Assembly: GCA_902774035.1 (NCBI GenBank)
Contig: CACYHA010000015.1
Location: 1-64,000 of the forward strand
Source: Oscillospiraceae bacterium
GTDB taxonomy: Bacteria; Bacillota; Clostridia; Oscillospirales; Acutalibacteraceae
Reading direction: 5' to 3'
Length of the DNA: 64,000 bases
The position numbers and the translations under genes were made by a program. Below the pieces are notes generated by a model. That model was not told the DNA's origin, did no database searches, and was given only the letters and a program-made list of their open reading frames with translations. The first letter of the stretch is position 1, and each line of letters opens with the position of its first letter. Positions 58,321 through 64,000 of this stretch are shown piece after piece.

Positions 58321-59992
58321 GCTGTACCTCCTCCCCGCTGTTTTTCGATGTTAGAACAAAACGGACAGAAATTTTTTCCAGGTTGCGCCTTGCTTCTTTT
58401 TCCGCGCACCGCAGCCGCTGCAGGATCTGCTGCGAGGGCTCCTGCAAAAGATCCGCCGTCATATGAAAGACGCTGCCGCCCTCGGCCTCGGGTGCAAGTT
58501 CAACCGTGACCCGCCGCAGCACGGGCAGCACAGATTCCAGCACCGATTCAAACGCTTCATACAGCAGGACCGTGTCCTGCACCGGGGCCTGCCAGGCCGG
58601 AGCCACGGAAATCTCGCAAAAAACGCCGCCCAACGACAGGGCCTTTGCCGATTCCGTCAGGCAAAGCTGCATATCGGCGCCGGTCAGCACCGGGTGGGTA
58701 TCCGCCTGCAGCAGCAAACTGCTGCGGCGCTTGCAATAGGCCAGCAAGACGCTCACACGGTACAGCACTGCGCAAAACGCTTTCTCCTCTTCGGGCAGCG
58801 TGTGCAGCCATTTGCTCAGCGTTTCCAGTTGGGGATGAAGAGAATCGATCACGCTGTCATACAACTGGATCTGCGCGGCGGTTTGTTTGCGGCTTTCTTC
58901 CATTTCGGCAATCGCACGCAGCATATTGTTTTCTTCGGCCAGCTCTTCGGCGGCGTTGTCGAGCGCTTCGTTCAGCCGCCGCAGCTCGGCAACATCCTCT
59001 GTCCAATAGAACCATCCGCCCTGCACGGGGCGCACCTTGAGCAGCGTGCTGCCGTTGGGCAGCAGCAGCTCGCCGTTGCCGGCCCGGCGCAATTGTTCCG
59101 GCGTCGGGCGGACCCCTTCGGCAGAGGTTTGCTGCACCTGGTATTGCAGATCGGAAAGACCGACGCGCAGCGAAGACGCGGCAAACGCCGCCGGATAGCC
59201 CTTGTTGCTTGCCACAATTCGCGAAACAACAAGGCTTTCCCAAAACGCAATGGTACAAAGACAGATGTATTCGGGCAGATTGACGATTCTGTCTAACCAC
59301 GAGATGACGCCGAAATCAAAGACGTAACCGAGTCCGAACAGGCCGGTGACCGCCAGCACAAGCAGCGGCAGCCATGCCGTTTTGAACAGACGACGGTTGA
59401 CGGCGGACTGAACCGCCAGCGCGAGCACACTGCTCACCAGCAGGGCGACCCAGACGACAACGGCAATATAGAGCGGACCGCGAGTGTAACTGCTTTGCCA
59501 GTTTGCAAAGTCCGGCGCGAAGCGGAACGCAGCCTGATGAAAATCGTTGGTCAAAACGCCGGCAACAAGCAGCATGGCGGGCAGATACAGCCAGTTCCAA
59601 TACCAGGAAGCACAATAAGCGTTCGGCTTGCCGATATTCAGCGCGGCGCGGAACATCATCAGCGCGCCAAAGATGATGGGAACGTAATAGCCGTACCACA
59701 GATAGCGCTGCAGGGGACTGTCCCACATCACGAAGGTGTATTTTGCTGTACGCAGAAGATTCAGCAGCACGAAAGCCGCCACCAGAAGGGACATATAGGC
59801 ACGCATCTGCTTTTGCGGAAACCGGCGGTAAACGCTGTAGCCCCAGACAACATAGATGGAGTTGAAAATGAGGCAGTTGAAAAGCACGCCCGGAAAATGC
59901 AAACCGAGCTTGATATTGTTGAACAGGCCGGCCCCGACCACCAGCGCAAAGCTGACCAAAAGAGCGCGCAGGCCTTTTTTGCTGAAATCCAC
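58304..59992 (-). CDS. 7TM-type sensor with degenerate kinase core
   Basis: 562 residues. About seven hydrophobic spans in the first 260 residues, a PAS-like segment (about 270-340, QGGWFYWTEDVAELRRLNE), a helix and a kinase-like C-terminus. Alignment to the downstream kinase puts LYDSVIDSLHPQLETL against LHDELGNTLLAIRNYL, so Tyr replaces the phospho-His, and the N box is unrecognisable (YEAFESVLESVLPVL). It may be a pseudokinase sensor that partners the active kinase. The start is GTG 59992 with a purine-rich GAAGGGGG site upstream. Confidence 0.7.
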   Translation of the reverse strand: MDFSKKGLRALLVSFALVVGAGLFNNIKLGLHFPGVLFNCLIFNSIYVVWGYSVYRRFPQKQMRAYMSLLVAAFVLLNLLRTAKYTFVMWDSPLQRYLWYGYYVPIIFGALMMFRAALNIGKPNAYCASWYWNWLYLPAMLLVAGVLTNDFHQAAFRFAPDFANWQSSYTRGPLYIAVVVWVALLVSSVLALAVQSAVNRRLFKTAWLPLLVLAVTGLFGLGYVFDFGVISWLDRIVNLPEYICLCTIAFWESLVVSRIVASNKGYPAAFAASSLRVGLSDLQYQVQQTSAEGVRPTPEQLRRAGNGELLLPNGSTLLKVRPVQGGWFYWTEDVAELRRLNEALDNAAEELAEENNMLRAIAEMEESRKQTAAQIQLYDSVIDSLHPQLETLSKWLHTLPEEEKAFCAVLYRVSVLLAYCKRRSSLLLQADTHPVLTGADMQLCLTESAKALSLGGVFCEISVAPAWQAPVQDTVLLYEAFESVLESVLPVLRRVTVELAPEAEGGSVFHMTADLLQEPSQQILQRLRCAEKEARRNLEKISVRFVLTSKNSGEEVQHDAID

Positions 59993-60049
59993 GGTTCCGC
60001 CCCCTTCCTCGCAAGCGCGTGTTCCGGAAAATACACTTTTCCATTTACA

Positions 60050-60095
60050 ATTATATCACAAACAATAACTAAAAGTATATAATCACTTGTGATTA
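60050..60095 (-). promoter_or_regulatory. Two-component operon promoter with 16-bp palindromic activator site
   Basis: TATAAT on the minus strand (60055-60050), weak -35, and the perfect palindrome TAATCAC-TT-GTGATTA at 60080-60095, centred about 44 bp upstream of the expected transcription start. The site recurs at 56286-56329. Confidence 0.7.
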
Positions 60096-60409
60096 GTTGG
60101 AACGGAGGCATTTTGTCGATTTCTGCTCGCAAGGAATGATGTTTGATCGAGTGGATACCGCAGTCGAATTCTTCCATCATCGTTACAGCCGAAAGCAATC
60201 GTTCCGTATGCACCGGCGCAACAGATGGTACGGTCGTTTTTCAGAACCATGACGCGGCCGCATGCACGCTCTGTCGGTTTTACGCCGTCTTCAAAGCGGA
60301 ATCCGGCGCTTTCCGCTTCCGCAAGGAACTGCTTGCCGGACGCCTCGTCTGTCAGTTCAACGTAAATGGGTTTGTTTGGGTTTTCGAGTTGTTTCAGGAT
60401 GTTTTTCAT
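60083..60409 (-). CDS. Hypothetical protein under SAM riboswitch control
   Basis: 108 residues beginning MKNILKQLENPNKPIYVELTD. The central part has a conserved look (GKQFLAEAESAGFRFEDGVKPTERACGRVMVL, then TICCAGAYGTIAFG) with two adjacent Cys. Not recognised as a known enzyme. GAGGT precedes ATG 60409. It is the first gene after a promoter, SAM riboswitch and terminator on the same strand, so its expression should follow methionine or SAM supply. The stop overlaps the palindrome of the next operon. Confidence 0.65.
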   Translation of the reverse strand: MKNILKQLENPNKPIYVELTDEASGKQFLAEAESAGFRFEDGVKPTERACGRVMVLKNDRTICCAGAYGTIAFGCNDDGRIRLRYPLDQTSFLASRNRQNASVPTNHK

Positions 60410-60454
60410 GGGTAATACCTCTCTTAATAATATATTTTCCAAAAGAGTGACACG

Positions 60455-60483
60455 AAAAAACACCCCATCGTCCCGATGAGGTG
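60455..60483 (-). terminator. Riboswitch expression-platform terminator
   Basis: Minus strand CACCTCATCG-gga-CGATGGGGTG followed by TTTTTTCG, directly after the SAM aptamer. Confidence 0.85.
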
Positions 60484-60590
60484 TCTGCTGCAGTCAGTTG
60501 CCCATCGGTCAAGCTTTAGCACCTTACCCTGCGGCAGGTTGCTGTGCGGTCAATGGGCTTGTCCCTCGCGCACTCTTTATAGGCTGGCTA
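60484..60590 (-). promoter_or_regulatory. SAM riboswitch (S-box, SAM-I clan)
   Basis: Minus strand shows the S-box order: AAAGAG, GCGAGGGACAAGCCC, ATTGACC, CAGCAACC, then AAGGTGCTAAA. GAGGGA, GCAACC and GGTGCTAA are the hallmark conserved parts. GCCCATTG can also pair with CGATGGGC further on. A terminator follows at 60455-60483. Confidence 0.85.
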
Positions 60591-60591
60591 T

Positions 60592-60619
60592 ATTATAGTT
60601 GTTTTTCGGAATTTGTCAA
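60592..60619 (-). promoter_or_regulatory. Promoter of the SAM-riboswitch transcript
   Basis: Minus strand TTGACA (60619-60614), 16-bp spacer, TATAAT (60597-60592). Confidence 0.8.
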
Positions 60620-60663
60620 GTACTGCTTTTGCTCAATTATTTCTTTTCGGCGCGGGCAATAGT

Positions 60664-61041
60664 TTATGGCAAGTCGTCATGAAACACACATTGTTTGCAG
60701 ACCTGACGCATGTCCTCATCCCACGCAACACTAAATTCTTCAAATAGAAGAATTGGTTTAATCATTTCATCGGCAATATCGCAAATAATGAAACAATCAC
60801 CACCGTCAATTTGCCGTTTGATCACCGGACAAAAAACTGTTCCATCATCACTGATAATCCCCCATCTTCCGCCCGTGCTGCTTTCGTCCAGCGGCGCAGG
60901 GTTAATTTTTGAATACAGATAATCTTCCACACTGTCATCTACGACACGATAGTAGTCTTCATCTTCGATTTCTGCTTCGTAAATCTTTCCGTTTGTCAGG
61001 GAATCAACGCCAAAGCTCTCGCCTCTATATAGCAGTTTCAT
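60664..61041 (-). CDS. Hypothetical protein
   Basis: 125 residues beginning MKLLYRGESFGVDSLTNGKIYEAEI, then VDDSVEDYLYSKINPAP and GRWGIISDDG. This first part looks like a small beta-rich module found in several Clostridia hypothetical proteins. The second half (GGDCFIICDIADEMIKPI) ends in CKQCVFHDDLP, a possible metal site. Cytoplasmic, no signal peptide. Function unknown. Confidence 0.6.
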   Translation of the reverse strand: MKLLYRGESFGVDSLTNGKIYEAEIEDEDYYRVVDDSVEDYLYSKINPAPLDESSTGGRWGIISDDGTVFCPVIKRQIDGGDCFIICDIADEMIKPILLFEEFSVAWDEDMRQVCKQCVFHDDLP

Positions 61042-61086
61042 TTATATCATTCCTGTTGATTTTACTGCGCAAGCATCAACAGACGC

Positions 61087-61257
61087 TTACCATTGGTTTT
61101 GCTTCTTCTTGCGTTCTTCCTCTTCTTTCTGCTGTTTTGTCAGAAGATCAGCATCACGCACGATGGTCTCCAACCCGGTCAGTTTGTTGTCTCCGTCAGC
61201 ATCATACCAGAAGTCGTCCAGTCTCGGAAGCGGAAAAAGGGTGCTATCATTTTTCAT
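61087..61257 (-). CDS. Small hypothetical acidic/basic protein
   Basis: 56 residues: SLFPLP-like start (STLFPLPRLDDFWYDADGD), then NKLTGLETIVRD and a highly charged tail (KQQKEEEERKKKQNQW). GGAGAAA stands before ATG 61257. The DDFWYDADGDxKLTGLE motif seems conserved in Clostridia hypothetical proteins; the DADGD part resembles a Ca-binding loop, though a single loop is weak evidence. Confidence 0.55.
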   Translation of the reverse strand: MKNDSTLFPLPRLDDFWYDADGDNKLTGLETIVRDADLLTKQQKEEEERKKKQNQW

Positions 61258-61405
61258 GATGATTTCTCCTTGTTTCAATCTTTTTTGATCGAGCTCAATA
61301 TATCACATTTTTCAGTGCTTTGCAATGGGCTTGCCACAAGAAGAACAAACGTCCAAAGCAAACTACGAAATGTGGGACTTTGAAAGAAGGCGCTTCAAAT
61401 AATTG

Positions 61406-61434
61406 TTGCAAACACAAGGGTGGCGTGGTATGAT
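61406..61434 (+). promoter_or_regulatory. Promoter of the ATP-grasp operon
   Basis: TTGCAA (61406-61411), 17-bp spacer, TATGAT (61429-61434), about 88 bases before the ATP-grasp start. Confidence 0.6.
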
Positions 61435-61521
61435 GAAGAAAAGAATTAATGGAGCAGCAAAGCAAATAATAACAGCCGCCTACTATACAAGCGTTGAGAG
61501 GGCGTGGCAAAGGAGTAGAAG

Positions 61522-62250
61522 ATGAGAGCATTTATTCATGGATTTCGGGGCAAGCCATATAACACTGATTGCAGAATTGCGGCAGATGGTTTTCAAAAGC
61601 TTGGCGTAGAAACAGTTTTATTCACAACAAACGAAGAGTTCGATATGAGAAATCCTGAAGATGTTGTCGTTGGAGGTACAATTATCACCTGGCATGCCTT
61701 AAATCAAAGAGGAATCACAGCGGAGTCTTTTGATTATCCAGAAGAGCTGATGGAGTTTTGTGGCAGAAAAATATGGGATACAAAATTGAAGGACATCAAA
61801 AAAGAAACGATCCCGTTTTTCATGAAGCCTGTTGAGGACAAGCTTGCTCCGGCAATCGTAGTTCATTCTTGGGAGGATCTTAAGCCGTATGCACTTTTGG
61901 ATCCTAAAACAGAGATTCATTGCAGTGATGTTGTTGAGTTTATTTCCGAATGGAGATGTTTCCTGCTCTATGGCAGAATTATTGGGCTGGAGTTTTATTA
62001 TGGAGATCAAAATGAACCATGTGATCGCAGCGTCATTGAAAACGCAGCCCAAGCGTTTCCTAATATGCCTGCAGGGTTTGCGCTGGATTTCGGTGTGACA
62101 AAAGATGGACGGACACTGCTTGTTGAAGCAAATGATGGATATTCATTGGGAGCATATGGGTTGGAAGCCACACTATATGTGAGATTGCTGACAGCTCGAT
62201 GGGCAGAGTTGAATGGTACAGAGGATATATTCAAGTCATTTAAGGAGTGA
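61522..62250 (+). CDS. ATP-grasp domain protein (R2K-type, DUF4343-like)
   Basis: 242 residues. The C-terminal half has ATP-grasp character: PFFMKPVEDKLAP (nucleotide-binding Lys), VVEFISEWRCFLLYGRIIGLEFYYGD, and the metal-binding end FALDFGVTKDGRTLLVEANDGYSLG (Asp, Glu, Asn). Such enzymes join an acyl-phosphate to an amine and often modify peptides or proteins. AAGGAG precedes the ATG. The next gene starts six bases after its stop and encodes a repeat protein that could be its substrate, which is inference. Confidence 0.78.
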   Translation: MRAFIHGFRGKPYNTDCRIAADGFQKLGVETVLFTTNEEFDMRNPEDVVVGGTIITWHALNQRGITAESFDYPEELMEFCGRKIWDTKLKDIKKETIPFFMKPVEDKLAPAIVVHSWEDLKPYALLDPKTEIHCSDVVEFISEWRCFLLYGRIIGLEFYYGDQNEPCDRSVIENAAQAFPNMPAGFALDFGVTKDGRTLLVEANDGYSLGAYGLEATLYVRLLTARWAELNGTEDIFKSFKE

Positions 62251-62255
62251 ATCTT

Positions 62256-62849
62256 ATGGCCAACAAGGGACACACTGAGCCGGATCTGTTCGGCGGCGGC
62301 TACACACACTACGACGAAAAAGGGAATAAGATCGGCCGCAGCGAACCGAACTTCTTCGGCGGCGGGTATACGAATTACGATTCCAAAGGCAACAAAATCG
62401 GCACCAGCGAGCCGAACCTCTTCGGCACCGGGTACGCGAATTACGACACGAAGCACAACAAGGTTGGCCGCTCCGATGAAAACCTGTTCGGCGGCGGGTA
62501 CACACACTATGACAGCAAGGGCAACAAAATCGGCTCAAGCGACCCCCAGCTCTTTGGAAGCGGATACACCAATTCCGACAGTTCGGGCGGCTGCTACATC
62601 GCCACCTGCGTCTGCGGTTCCTATGACTGTCCGCAAGTGTGGACACTGCGCCGTTTCCGCGACGATACCCTGAAACAGTCCGCGCCCGGTCGTGCCTTTG
62701 TGCGCATCTATTACGCCCTCAGTCCGACGCTTGTCCGCCGCTTCGGCAGCACGAAGGTGTTCCGGCGCTTCTGGCGAGGATGGCTGGACCGGATGGTGAA
62801 GCGGCTGAACGAGAAAGGCGTGGCCGATACGAAGTATGAGGATCGGTGA
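62256..62849 (+). CDS. 22-residue repeat protein with CFI-box C-terminal domain
   Basis: 197 residues. Four full and one partial 22-residue repeat (pattern SEPNLFGGGYTNYDSKGNKIG, residues about 6-105) precede a CFI-box-type domain: GGCYIATCVCGSYDCPQVW, then TLRRFRDDTL and RAFVRIYYALSPTLVRRFG. That C-terminal type is found on surface or sorted proteins. There is no N-terminal signal peptide. AAGGAG eight bases before ATG 62256 decides the start over 62247. Six bases after the ATP-grasp gene. Confidence 0.8.
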   Translation: MANKGHTEPDLFGGGYTHYDEKGNKIGRSEPNFFGGGYTNYDSKGNKIGTSEPNLFGTGYANYDTKHNKVGRSDENLFGGGYTHYDSKGNKIGSSDPQLFGSGYTNSDSSGGCYIATCVCGSYDCPQVWTLRRFRDDTLKQSAPGRAFVRIYYALSPTLVRRFGSTKVFRRFWRGWLDRMVKRLNEKGVADTKYEDR

Positions 62850-62888
62850 ATCCAAAACGACGTTACGTTATGAGAAAGGAGCTTCAAC

Positions 62889-63404
62889 ATGAACATGACA
62901 AAACAAGTTCTTGCGTTGCTGATCGTGATTATCATCGCCGCTTGTGCAGTAGCTTGTATGAATTCGTCGAAGGAACCGACCGACGAAACCACCACAGCGT
63001 CTTCAGTATCAACAACTGCAAAGCTGACAGCCAAAACCACTACTACGACACGGCCTACAACCACCAAACATCCTACGACGACTGCTCGTCCGACTACAAC
63101 AAAGCCGACTACTACCAAACGCCCCACAACCACAGCTCGGCCCACAACTACACAGCATACGACCCGCAGAGATTATGGCATCTCCGGTTCATGGAACCCG
63201 AACGGCACTACGACTGAAAAGGCTACAACCAAAGCACCGACGACAGCAAGGCTGACAACAACAAAGCCGACAACGACTACGACACATCCTTACGATCCCT
63301 ACGACGTCTATGATTATTGGGACCCCGAGGATTTCTATGAGGATCACTGGGACGATTTCTTTGACTACTATGACGCGGAGGAGTATTTTTATGATCATCA
63401 GTAG
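62889..63404 (+). CDS. Thr-rich surface lipoprotein with acidic aromatic tail
   Basis: 171 residues. N-terminal hydrophobic signal ending in IAACAVACMNSS, with lipobox-like Cys (AVAC). A linker of about 100 residues is dominated by Thr, Pro, Lys and Arg (TTTRPTTTKHPTTTARPTTT) and resembles a wall-spanning, possibly glycosylated stalk. The C-terminus is Asp/Tyr/Trp-rich (YDVYDYWDPEDFYEDHWDD). AAAGGAG precedes ATG 62889. Probably exported and anchored; follows the ATP-grasp and repeat genes on the same strand. Confidence 0.68.
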   Translation: MNMTKQVLALLIVIIIAACAVACMNSSKEPTDETTTASSVSTTAKLTAKTTTTTRPTTTKHPTTTARPTTTKPTTTKRPTTTARPTTTQHTTRRDYGISGSWNPNGTTTEKATTKAPTTARLTTTKPTTTTTHPYDPYDVYDYWDPEDFYEDHWDDFFDYYDAEEYFYDHQ

Positions 63405-63493
63405 AGTTGAAAGTCAACTCATGTAATTCAGCATAGATATACATAAACACTTCACTTTCATAAAACAGCCAGCAATAAGATGTACAACTTGGA

Positions 63494-63646
63494 TTATGAA
63501 CAAGCTGTCAGCTTTGCCCGTTCGGCAAATTCTTCCGTGATGTTGCCGCGGTTCACATCCTGTCGGATGCCGCCTCTGCGGGTCTTATAGATCTTCGTCA
63601 CCGGACTGTCTCTTTCGGCGCGAGTTTTGTATTTCAGCGCGGCAAG
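63494..63646 (-). pseudogene. Unidentified coding remnant
   Basis: A minus-strand frame of about 50 codons ending at TAA 63494 reads LAALKYKTRAERDSPVTKIY, then TRRGGIRQDVNRGNITEEFAERAKL. It has no start codon or ribosome site and is closed upstream by a stop at the duplicated block. It looks like real protein sequence but I cannot name the family. Confidence 0.3.
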
Positions 63647-63866
63647 CTGCGATCAAGAGCTGAGGGACTGCGGCTTAAGCGACACCCGAGGATATGTCCG
63701 TTTTGCGGTAGTTACCCTGACAAAATCGGACGCCAAGGCGTATTTTCGCGCCAAAGACCCGAACCGAAGGGTGAAAAACTGGCAGGACATCACAGTCAAT
63801 TTGTTCATTTAAAAAGACTCCGTCGGAGAAATCCGGCGGAGTTTTTGTGTGTGAAGGATGTTCACG
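63646..63866 (+). repeat. 221-bp duplicated block, copy 2
   Basis: Same length and landmarks as 52615-52835, beginning with GCTGCGATCAAG (equal to the last ppdK codons) although no ppdK precedes it here. Includes a second copy of the terminator. Confidence 0.85.
63817..63846 (+). terminator. Terminator hairpin in copy 2 of the duplicated block
   Basis: ACTCCGTCGGA-gaaa-TCCGGCGGAGT then TTTTGTG, identical to the ppdK terminator. Confidence 0.7.
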
Positions 63867-63920
63867 CTCATAGATTCTGAATAGAAATTAGATAAAATCA
63901 TAAAAATTAACCTAAAAAGG

Positions 63921-63949
63921 TTGACAAACATAACCTTTTGTGATATACT
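63921..63949 (+). promoter_or_regulatory. Promoter with inverted repeats at the window end
   Basis: TTGACA (63921-63926), 17-bp spacer, TATACT (63944-63949). AAGGTT and AACCTT flank the -35 box and spacer, and a further AACC...GGTT pair lies upstream, suggesting an operator of MerR-like spacing. Confidence 0.75.
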
Positions 63950-63982
63950 TAATCGTGCCGAATAAGAAAAGGAGGAATATCT

Positions 63983-64000
63983 ATGCTTACTAGCGTAGGG
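63983..64000 (+). CDS. Start of an unidentified gene (truncated by window end)
   Basis: ATG 63983 follows AAAGGAGG and the promoter at 63921-63949. Only six codons (MLTSVG) are visible. Confidence 0.6.

Larger units (their letters stand above)
63405..63982. other. Intergenic region with degraded coding remnant and duplicated block
   Basis: Contains a minus-strand coding remnant (63494-63646), copy 2 of the 221-bp duplicated block (63646-63866) with its terminator, and the promoter at 63921-63949. No intact gene. Confidence 0.6.

Noticed and set aside
60455-60600. T-box leader instead of SAM riboswitch
   Set aside because: No T-box sequence; the GAGGGA, GCAACC and GGTGCTAA order is specific to S-box aptamers.
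1-64000. CRISPR array or rRNA genes
   Set aside because: No regularly spaced identical repeats with unique spacers and no rRNA signature sequence were seen on either strand.

Overview
The window looks like a chromosomal segment of a strictly anaerobic Clostridia bacterium, most likely an Oscillospiraceae/Ruminococcaceae-type gut or rumen organism. This is inferred from gene content: pyruvate phosphate dikinase, a fructose PTS, mannonate dehydratase, TnpV-type transposon genes, a C_GCAxxG_C_C redox protein, a 7TM/NarL-type two-component operon, strong AGGAGG ribosome sites and several textbook TTGACA-17-TATAAT promoters. No rRNA or CRISPR array was seen.

Layout. 1-8.3 kb: a partial TfoX-like gene, an FAD oxidoreductase, a TnpV gene, a small Cys protein, IS debris, a secreted metallophosphoesterase, then a SGNH hydrolase / nitroreductase / MATE transporter run ending at a good terminator. 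8.4-14.3 kb (minus): a five-gene operon of a domain-permuted GH3 glycosidase, lipase-like protein, threonine aldolase, alpha/beta hydrolase and PNPOx-fold protein. 14.6-22.2 kb: a defence operon (Fic, four-helix-bundle protein, HsdM, HsdS, HsdR) from a perfect promoter with a 16-bp inverted repeat beside its -35 box. 22.4-28.2 kb (minus): a complete fructose PTS operon (DeoR regulator, 1-phosphofructokinase, EIIABC, HPr, EI). 28.4-29.5 kb: a mosaic of broken TnpV, IS3 ends and a truncated hydrolase. 29.6-31.7 kb: a DUF134/NifX-domain regulator with two redox/metal-type partners.

31.7-40.6 kb is accessory. It has about 1.2 kb of non-coding DNA with a candidate small RNA, a degenerate repeat array and a structured block, then a mobile-element hypothetical gene, an Old-Yellow-type enoate reductase, and an integrative mobilizable module (helicase/primase-like protein, candidate oriT, MobV relaxase, excisionase-like protein, tyrosine integrase) that stops next to tRNA-Ser(GGA). 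A 29-codon hydrophobic peptide gene lies beyond the tRNA.

41-49.7 kb (minus): genes for inositol-type catabolism (IolC-like kinase, IolJ-like aldolase) are translationally coupled to a secreted metallophosphoesterase, behind an ABC ATPase / large coiled-coil FtsX-type permease and mannonate dehydratase. 50-52.6 kb: ppdK. 52.6-54.2 kb: a small AT-rich island with an Nmad3 gene, a 3' half tRNA-Arg scar and an IS200 remnant; a 221-bp block covering the ppdK tail recurs at 63.6 kb. 54.2-60.1 kb: a secreted modular protein and a two-component operon that share a TAATCACTTGTGATTA-type palindrome at the activator position of both promoters, which suggests direct regulation. 60.1-61.3 kb: a SAM-riboswitch-controlled unknown gene and small hypothetical genes. 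61.4-63.4 kb: an ATP-grasp enzyme next to a 22-residue-repeat CFI-box protein and a Thr-rich lipoprotein. The window ends at the start of another gene.

All calls come from reading the sequence; no database search was run, and family names rest on recognised motifs.
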